Shown here: piece after piece, positions 6,392 to 10,958 of the stretch
Layout of the letters: the number at the start of each line of letters is the position of its first letter
Numbering within the stretch: position 1 is the stretch's first letter
NCBI GenBank assembly: GCA_019348475.1
Contig: JAHWJJ010000100.1
Location: 1 to 10,958 of the forward strand
Direction of reading: 5' to 3'
DNA length: 10,958 bases
Source: Gemmatimonadota bacterium
GTDB lineage: Bacteria; Gemmatimonadota; Gemmatimonadetes; Longimicrobiales; Longimicrobiaceae
Notes under the pieces: model-generated
The model's database searches: none
Told to the model about the DNA's origin: nothing
What the model saw: only the letters and a program-made list of their open reading frames with translations
Program-made: the position numbers and the translations under genes

Positions 6392-7111
6392 GTGCGCTGG
6401 CTGAATGGATTGGCGGCCGTCCTTACCGGCGCGATCTACGGGATGAGCATCTTCCTCATCCTGATCCTGGCCGGGTCCATCGGCCTGGCGTGGTACGACC
6501 ATTCGGAGCCGGCCTACTTTGGCGCGATGCTGCTCGGCGGCTACGGCGCCGCGCTGGCGTGGCCGCTGTTTGGGCTGATCGTCAGCGCAATGCTGGTTCT
6601 GCTGGCGCTCGCCATCCCCTGGCGGGAACTGCGGACGCCGCGGCGCGGGTCGGCGCTGCTGATGGGCGCCATCGCCCTGCACGCGGCGTGGCTGTTCGGC
6701 GTCGGGCCGCCCGCCTCGCGCACGGGCGTGTTCGTGGGCAAGTTCGTGTACGGGCATTACGGGTTCCGCCCCGATTACTTCATCCCGTGCGAGGACCCGG
6801 GGCGTCCGCTGCCGCGCGGCTCCAACCTGGTACAGGGTGCCTTACCGGGGGACTTTCCCCTGACGGCGGCCGTCAACGTCACCGAAAAGGGATGGCGAGG
6901 CAGCCATCCGAGAGATTGGCCCCCCACGCAGTCCGACAGCCACGGCACGCAGTACTGGCTGGTGCGTGTTCGGGGGACGCTGCAGGGCCCAGGGCAATAC
7001 GGCCGGCCGGCGCTGATGCAGTACCTCCTGAAGGTGGACACCGTGCTGAGCGTCGCGCCCATCCGCCCATTCCAGGACGCGTGCGGCGTTTACGATCCGC
7101 CGCCTCGGTAG
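6392..7111 (+). CDS. Unrecognised membrane protein with three predicted helices and a C-terminal soluble domain
   Basis: I do not recognise this 239-residue protein. Hydrophobic segments lie at about residues 12-33, 46-74 and 87-105. The basic loop WRELRTPRRG (77-86) between helices 2 and 3 should be cytoplasmic by the positive-inside rule, which puts the C-terminal ~130 residues outside the cytoplasm. That domain contains two cysteines (C133, C231) that could form a disulfide, plus several aromatic and glycine residues (YGHYGFRPDYF, GTQYWLVRVRG). The start is GTG at 6392, with GAGGG 4 bases before it. Coding potential is supported by the clear membrane pattern and the GC-rich third positions. 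It follows the SDR by 156 bases on the same strand, but nothing ties it functionally to that gene. The next gene is convergent. Confidence 0.7.
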   Translation: MRWLNGLAAVLTGAIYGMSIFLILILAGSIGLAWYDHSEPAYFGAMLLGGYGAALAWPLFGLIVSAMLVLLALAIPWRELRTPRRGSALLMGAIALHAAWLFGVGPPASRTGVFVGKFVYGHYGFRPDYFIPCEDPGRPLPRGSNLVQGALPGDFPLTAAVNVTEKGWRGSHPRDWPPTQSDSHGTQYWLVRVRGTLQGPGQYGRPALMQYLLKVDTVLSVAPIRPFQDACGVYDPPPR

Positions 7112-7140
7112 CGACGGCGCGCGAGTAAAACCCGTCCGCT

Positions 7141-7157
7141 CGGGCCGCCGCGGCTCG
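7141..7157 (+). terminator. Weak hairpin after the membrane-protein gene
   Basis: CGGGCCG (7141-7147) can pair in plus-strand RNA with CGGCTCG (7151-7157) as a 7-bp stem with one G-U pair and a 3-base loop. It lies 29 bases after the stop codon in the gap between two convergent genes. No T tract follows, so the terminator call is tentative. I saw nothing else convincing between 7112 and 7329. Confidence 0.22.
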
Positions 7158-7329
7158 CTCTGCGCCGGGACGTGAAGCTCTCCCGCTGCCGTTAAACGGT
7201 CACCTACTGGCGAGCATCCTTTGCTACGCCGCGACCGGCCAGGGGGTCGGCCTTCCTCATTTCAACTCCGCGTCCTGCGCGTGAAGTTTACGATCGCTCG
7301 CGGTGCACACGAAATTGTGGGATTCGGTA

Positions 7330-8814
7330 TCAGGACCCTGCCTGTTCCGGGCGCCGCAGTGGGGGGATGCGCCAGACGGCGAGCAGGGTAACGAATCCGA
7401 GCACCGCGATCCCCCAGAACACCACGTGCAGGCTCTCCGCCAGGCCTACGCGCAGCAGCGCCAGCACCTCCGCGGGGAGCCGGGCCGCGCGGGGGGCGGC
7501 TTCGCCCATCAGGTCCTGGATGCGGTCGAGCGACACGCGATCCTGCAGCCCCCGGCGCTCCAGGTGCCGCGCCATCCCGTAGTTCAGCACGCCTCCGAAC
7601 AGCGCCGCGCCCAGCGCGTTCCCCAGGATGCGCATCAGCATGTTGCTGGCGGTGGCCACGCCCCGCTGCCGCCAGGGTACGCTGCTCTGGATGGCCACCA
7701 GCGACGTGCTGTTCACCAGCCCCATCCCGATGCCGATGATGAAGGAGCCGATCCCCGCCGGCAGCGCGCCGTACGGCGCCAGCATGGCGACCACCAGGCT
7801 CCCCGCCAGCAGGCACGCGCCCCCCGCGCGCACCAGGCGCGGCACCCCGATCTGGATGATGCGGCGACCCGCGTGGAACGCCGCCAGCGGCCACCCCAGC
7901 GTCATCGCCGAGAGCGCGAACCCCGCCAGCAGCGCAGACCCGCCCAGCACCCCCTGCACGTAGGTGGGCAGAAAGGTGATCAGGCCGATCATCATGATCC
8001 CCGACGTAAGCGTGGCCACGTTGGCGTAGCGGATCAGGTGGTCCCCCCACAGCTCCAGGTGCATCAGCGGGTCCGGCGCGCGGCGCTCCTGCCACACGAA
8101 CAGCGCCAGCGCGACCGCGAACGCCGCGAACAGCGGCAGCACCGCCCGCACCCCCCACGCCCCCGCCTGCGTCAGCCCCAGCATCAGCGAGCCCACCCCC
8201 GCCAGCAGCAGCATGGCGCCCGCCCAGTCGATCCGCCGGGCCTCCGGCTCCACGCCCTCGTGCAGGTACAGCACGATCAGCACGATCGCGGCGATGCCGA
8301 ATGGGACGTTGATCCAGAAGATCCAGGGCCAGCCGATGGTGTTGACGATCACCCCGCCCGCCAGCGGCCCCGCGATGGACGACGCGCCCCACAGCCCGCT
8401 GATGTATCCCTGCACCCGCCCGCGCTCCTCCAGCGCGTACAGGTCCGCCGCCAGGGTGGTGATCACGGGCTGCACCGCGCCCGCGCCCAGCCCCTGCAGA
8501 AAGCGTAGCGCCACCAGCATCCCCATGCTCCCCGCGAATCCGCAGAGAATGGAGCCGGCCAGGAACACCACCACGCCGCCGATGAAGACGGGCTTGCGCC
8601 CCACCAGGTCCGACAGCTTGCCGAACATGGGGATGGTGACCGCCTGCACCAGCAGGTACGACGAAAACACCCAGCTGTACAGCTGAAACCCGCCCAGCTC
8701 CGCCGAGATGCTGGGCATGGCCGTGGCCACGATGGTGACCTCGATGGCCGACATGAACATCGCCAGCAGCAGCGCCGTCAACACCAGGGCGCGGTGGGTG
8801 GTGCTTTCCTTCAC
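7330..8814 (-). CDS. MFS multidrug-type efflux transporter, DHA2 (EmrB/QacA) family
   Basis: This 494-residue inner-membrane protein is dense in hydrophobic segments, consistent with the 14-helix DHA2 drug:proton antiporters. The first helix ends in EVTIVATAMPSI (25-36), the family's D1-like motif. The MFS motif A, GKLSDLVGRK, is at 65-74 in the first cytoplasmic loop. The antiporter motif C region, GASSIAGPLAGG, is at 143-154, and GWPWIFWINVPFG (161-173) matches the WRWIFxINxPxG signature of EmrB/QacA proteins. Length is normal and intact. The start is GTG at 8814; a GGGAG lies 12 bases upstream, longer than ideal, so the start is less certain than the family. No TetR/MarR regulator or EmrA-like adaptor is next to it. 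The substrate cannot be predicted. Transcription runs with frr but from across a 316-base gap. Confidence 0.92.
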   Translation of the reverse strand: MKESTTHRALVLTALLLAMFMSAIEVTIVATAMPSISAELGGFQLYSWVFSSYLLVQAVTIPMFGKLSDLVGRKPVFIGGVVVFLAGSILCGFAGSMGMLVALRFLQGLGAGAVQPVITTLAADLYALEERGRVQGYISGLWGASSIAGPLAGGVIVNTIGWPWIFWINVPFGIAAIVLIVLYLHEGVEPEARRIDWAGAMLLLAGVGSLMLGLTQAGAWGVRAVLPLFAAFAVALALFVWQERRAPDPLMHLELWGDHLIRYANVATLTSGIMMIGLITFLPTYVQGVLGGSALLAGFALSAMTLGWPLAAFHAGRRIIQIGVPRLVRAGGACLLAGSLVVAMLAPYGALPAGIGSFIIGIGMGLVNSTSLVAIQSSVPWRQRGVATASNMLMRILGNALGAALFGGVLNYGMARHLERRGLQDRVSLDRIQDLMGEAAPRAARLPAEVLALLRVGLAESLHVVFWGIAVLGFVTLLAVWRIPPLRRPEQAGS

Positions 8815-9039
8815 ACGTCACTCGATCTCCCGTTGGATGCCGCAGGCCCCGCTTCCGCCCCCGGCGGCGGCGACAACATCGGACCGCGCCGCCGCCGCCG
8901 CCACCCTGCCCGGTACATCCAGGATCGGTCCTGTGCGGCGGCGGGAGATCACGTCCGCCGTGGTGGAGAGCCCATGCGCCGGATCGAGCCGGAGACGGGC
9001 CCCTGCTGCCTCTCGTTTCGGCCGCGGGCCGGAATGCGC

Positions 9040-9070
9040 AGCGGCCCCGATCCACTGGATCGGAGCCGCT
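9040..9070 (-). terminator. Strong hairpin downstream of frr, probable end of the tsf-pyrH-frr transcript
   Basis: AGCGGC-CC-CGATCC and GGATCGG-A-GCCGCT flank a 3-base ACT loop. On the plus strand one C-A mismatch interrupts the stem. In minus-strand RNA the same position is a G-U wobble, giving a continuous 14-bp stem. The better pairing on the minus strand, and the position 61 bases past the frr stop, fit a 3' end for the frr operon. No U tract follows, so Rho-independent termination is not assured. Confidence 0.55.
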
Positions 9071-9082
9071 CTCCACACCCTC

Positions 9083-9116
9083 TTCCCTATTCCCTATTCC
9101 CTCTCCCTATTCCCTG
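9083..9116. repeat. Heptad repeat tract (TTCCCTA type) downstream of frr
   Basis: The units are TTCCCTA, TTCCCTA, TTCCCTC, TCCCTA (one base short) and TTCCCTG. This is the same heptad family and strand orientation as the tract at 5306-5342. It sits between the frr stop (14 bases away) and the hairpin at 9040-9070. Confidence 0.8.
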
Positions 9117-9130
9117 CCTTCAGAGGCGGA

Positions 9131-9682
9131 TCACACCTCCATGATCTCCGCTTCCTTGTGCTTCATCAGCTCGTCGATCCTGGCGATGTACTGATCGGTG
9201 AGCTTCTGCACTTCGGCCTGCTCGCGGCGCACGTCGTCTTCCGAGAGCGCCTCGTCCTTCTGGCGGTGCTTGATCTCGTCGTTTGCGTCGCGCCGCACGT
9301 TGCGCACGGCCACGCGCGCCTCTTCGGTCAGCTTGTGCAGCAGCCGCACGTACTCCTTGCGGCGCTCCTCCGTCAGCGGCGGGATGGGGATGCGGATGAC
9401 GCTGCCGTCGTTGCTCGGATTGAGCCCCAGGTCCGACTCGCGCAGCGCCTTTTCCGTGGCCTTGATCAGGCTCTTGTCCCACGGCTGCACCATCAGCATG
9501 CGCGGCTCGGGAGCCGACACCGTGCCCACCTGGTTCAGGGGCAGCATGCTGCCGTACGCGTCGACGCGGACGGTGTCCAGCAGCGCCGGGCTGGCCTTGC
9601 CGGTGCGCACCCCGGCGAACTCGCGGCGCAGCGCCTCGATGGCGCCATCCATCCGCTGACGTGCTTTCTGCAGGCTGGGCAT
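9131..9682 (-). CDS. frr: Ribosome recycling factor
   Basis: This 183-residue protein splits the post-termination ribosome together with EF-G. Length and sequence are typical. Domain I begins with a helix (MPSLQKARQRMDGAIEALRR) and the conserved RTGKASPALLD is at 26-36. The small beta domain II runs from about 31 to 103 (LPLNQVGTVSAPEPR, VIRIPIPPLTEERR). The long helices of domain I return with RNVRRDAND at 127-135 and an acidic/lysine-rich C-terminal helix. The start is ATG at 9682; only a weak GGA precedes it. It follows pyrH by 39 bases on the same strand, the usual bacterial order rpsB-tsf-pyrH-frr, and is presumably co-transcribed. All conserved segments are intact. Confidence 0.97.
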   Translation of the reverse strand: MPSLQKARQRMDGAIEALRREFAGVRTGKASPALLDTVRVDAYGSMLPLNQVGTVSAPEPRMLMVQPWDKSLIKATEKALRESDLGLNPSNDGSVIRIPIPPLTEERRKEYVRLLHKLTEEARVAVRNVRRDANDEIKHRQKDEALSEDDVRREQAEVQKLTDQYIARIDELMKHKEAEIMEV

Positions 9683-9721
9683 GGCGGTCCAGTACGCTCG
9701 TGTGGAAAGAGGAACAGAATG

Positions 9722-10543
9722 TCAGGCCTGAGCCCGGCGCTCCAGCCGGGGCGCGGGCGCGGCCTCGCTGTACACCAGGGTTCCGATGCGCTCGCCCACG
9801 ACCGCGCGAGCCACCGCTCCGGGGGTGTCCAGGTTCAGCACCATGATGGGGATGCCGTTGTCCTTGCACAACGAGAGCGCCGCCGCGTCCATCACCCCCA
9901 GCTCGCGCGACAGCGCTTCCAGGTAGGTGATCTCGGGGATGAACTGCGCGTTCGGATCCTTCTTGGGGTCGGCCGTATAGACGCCGTCCACCTTGGTGGC
10001 CTTGATGATGATGTCGGCTTCCATCTCGATGCCGCGCAGCACCGCCGCCGTGTCGGTGGAAAAGTACGGGTTCCCCGTGCCGCCCGCAAAGATCACGATG
10101 CGGCCCTTTTCCAGGTGGCGGATGGCGCGCCGGCGGATGTACGGCTCGGCCAGCTGCTCCATGCGGATGGCGGTCAGCACGCGCGTCTCCAGGCCGCCGC
10201 GCTCCATCGCGTTCTGCAGGGCCAGGGCGTTGATCACCGTGGCGAGCATTCCCATGTAGTCGGCGCTCACGCGGTCCATCCCCTGCGCGCTGGCCGTGGT
10301 GCCCCGGACGATGTTTCCGCCCCCGATCACCAGCCCCAGCGCCACGCCCATCTGGTGCACGCGGCGGATCTCGTCGGTCAGCCGCTGCACCACCGGGGGG
10401 CTGATGCCAAACCCCTGCTCGCCCGCCAGCGCCTCCCCGCTGATCTTGAGCAGCACGCGCTGGTACGCGAGCGCCGGGGCCCCTTCCGCCGCCGCGGGCG
10501 AAAGGGGCGCGTGCGCCGTCGCGGGGTGTGCCCCGTCCGCCAC
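9722..10543 (-). CDS. pyrH: UMP kinase (uridylate kinase)
   Basis: This enzyme phosphorylates UMP to UDP with ATP and acts as a hexamer of the amino-acid-kinase fold. With the GTG at 10543 as start it has 273 residues. Seen motifs: [13 protein letters not shown] (27-39, phosphate binding), [10 protein letters not shown] (72-81), [18 protein letters not shown] (88-105), [16 protein letters not shown] (152-167), [11 protein letters not shown] (183-193) and the C-terminal [10 protein letters not shown] (248-257). Most UMP kinases begin only a few residues before the YxRVLLK strand. Here about 25 Ala/Pro-rich residues precede it and no closer start codon exists. The GTG is 1 base after the tsf stop. 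An in-frame TTG at 10561, overlapping tsf by 17 bases, is a weaker alternative. The tight spacing indicates an operon with tsf. Confidence 0.95.
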   Translation of the reverse strand: MADGAHPATAHAPLSPAAAEGAPALAYQRVLLKISGEALAGEQGFGISPPVVQRLTDEIRRVHQMGVALGLVIGGGNIVRGTTASAQGMDRVSADYMGMLATVINALALQNAMERGGLETRVLTAIRMEQLAEPYIRRRAIRHLEKGRIVIFAGGTGNPYFSTDTAAVLRGIEMEADIIIKATKVDGVYTADPKKDPNAQFIPEITYLEALSRELGVMDAAALSLCKDNGIPIMVLNLDTPGAVARAVVGERIGTLVYSEAAPAPRLERRAQA

Positions 10544-10544
10544 C

Positions 10545-10958
10545 CTACTCGCCCAGGGCAAAGCGGGTGAACCGGCGCACCTCGATCTTTTCGCCGGTCT
10601 TGGCCGAGACCTCGGTGATCATCTGGCCCACCGTCTGGTCGGGGTTCTTTACGAACGGCTGCTCCAGCAGCGCCTGCTCGCTGTAGAACTTGTCGACCTT
10701 GCCGTCCACGATCTTGTCCCAGATGTGCTCGGGCTTGCCGCTCTCGCGCATCTGCTCGCGGTACACGGCGCGCTCGCGCTCCACCAGGTCGGCGGGAAAG
10801 TCCTCGCGGCGAATGGCCACCGGGCTGGCCGCGGCCACGTGCATGGCCACGTCGCGCACCAGCGCCTGGAAGGCGTCGGTGCGGGCCACGAAGTCGGTTT
10901 CGCAGTTCACCTCCACCAGCACGCCGATCTTGCCGCCCATGTGGATGTAGCTGCCGAT
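10545..10958 (-). CDS. tsf: Elongation factor Ts, C-terminal part (cut by window edge)
   Basis: The frame is open from the window edge to the TAG at 10545, giving 137 residues of the GDP-exchange factor for EF-Tu. It enters in [18 protein letters not shown], the conserved start of the core domain. CETDFVAR, with the TDFVA motif, follows, then [15 protein letters not shown] and the C-terminal [30 protein letters not shown] region. Only one core subdomain follows the YIHMGGKIG motif, so this is the short EF-Ts type known from Thermus and some other phyla rather than the duplicated form of E. coli. The N-terminal UBA-like domain lies beyond the window. pyrH starts one base after the stop, so the two are almost certainly co-transcribed. 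Confidence 0.96.
   Translation of the reverse strand: MGSYIHMGGKIGVLVEVNCETDFVARTDAFQALVRDVAMHVAAASPVAIRREDFPADLVERERAVYREQMRESGKPEHIWDKIVDGKVDKFYSEQALLEQPFVKNPDQTVGQMITEVSAKTGEKIEVRRFTRFALGE

Larger units (their letters stand above)
8815..9130. other. 316-base gap between frr and the MFS gene
   Basis: No reading frame here looks like a real gene on either strand. The MFS promoter should lie in its left part, but I saw no clear -35/-10 pair in this very GC-rich DNA. The right part holds the hairpin at 9040-9070 and the heptad tract at 9083-9116. A run of GCC triplets near 8890-8902 is simple sequence. Confidence 0.6.

Noticed and set aside
5293-7128. Long plus-strand frame starting in the heptad repeats (PYSLFP peptide)
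   Set aside because: It is an out-of-frame reading of the SDR and the membrane-protein region. The N-terminal peptide comes only from the repeat tract.
7232-7249. Inverted repeat CGACC...GGTCG in the convergent gap
   Set aside because: The stem is only 5 bp with an 8-base loop and no T tract, so it is not convincing as a terminator.
7112-7329. tRNA or small RNA gene
   Set aside because: No cloverleaf pattern, promoter or strong structure was seen in the gap.
7262-9076. 604-codon minus-strand frame overlapping the MFS gene
   Set aside because: It is a shifted reading of the MFS gene, Gly/Arg/Ala-rich without membrane pattern. The true frame shows all DHA2 motifs.
8708-10570. 620-codon plus-strand frame opposite frr and pyrH
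   Set aside because: It is antisense to two unmistakable conserved genes. Its His/Gln/Arg/Val-rich product has no recognisable domain.

Overview
The window is GC-rich chromosomal DNA from a bacterium. A tsf-pyrH-frr translation/nucleotide block marks it as core chromosome. The EF-Ts tail looks like the short, single-core form. GC-rich codon use, that short EF-Ts and TTCCCTA-type heptad repeats between genes would suit a Gemmatimonadota-like (for example Longimicrobium-like) organism. This is an inference from general impression; no taxonomic marker in the window proves it.

Layout, left to right. (1) 1-217, minus: the N-terminal part of a MOSC-domain protein, cut by the window edge, with two DnaA-box-like nonamers just upstream. 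(2) 336-964, minus: a two-gene toxin-antitoxin cassette, a ribbon-helix-helix antitoxin followed by a PIN-domain toxin with a 4-base overlap, with a plausible promoter at 999-1027. (3) 1195-2199, minus: a UDP-glucose 4-epimerase (galE). (4) 2451-6235, plus: three catabolic-type genes in a row, a flavin-dependent Baeyer-Villiger-type monooxygenase, an HSL-family alpha/beta hydrolase and a short-chain dehydrogenase. (5) 6392-7111, plus: an unrecognised three-helix membrane protein. (6) 7330-8814, minus: a 14-helix (DHA2/EmrB-QacA type) MFS efflux transporter. (7) 9131-10958, minus: frr, pyrH and the C-terminal part of tsf.

The most interesting unit is (4). A dehydrogenase can make a ketone, a BVMO can turn it into an ester, and an esterase can cleave the ester. 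The gene order monooxygenase - esterase - SDR is the order at the start of the mycobacterial mymA operon (Rv3083-lipR-Rv3085). Here the three genes are spaced by 136 and 106 bases rather than tightly packed. The gaps hold strong hairpins, a G-quadruplex-type tract at the end of the first gene, and a repeat tract that sits where the SDR ribosome-binding site should be.

The non-coding DNA is unusually structured: a heptad repeat occurs in two separate gaps (5306-5342 and 9083-9116), a tandem 19/20-bp repeat adjoins the first, and a 14-bp-stem hairpin lies after frr. I saw no tRNA, rRNA, CRISPR array, insertion sequence or prophage gene.
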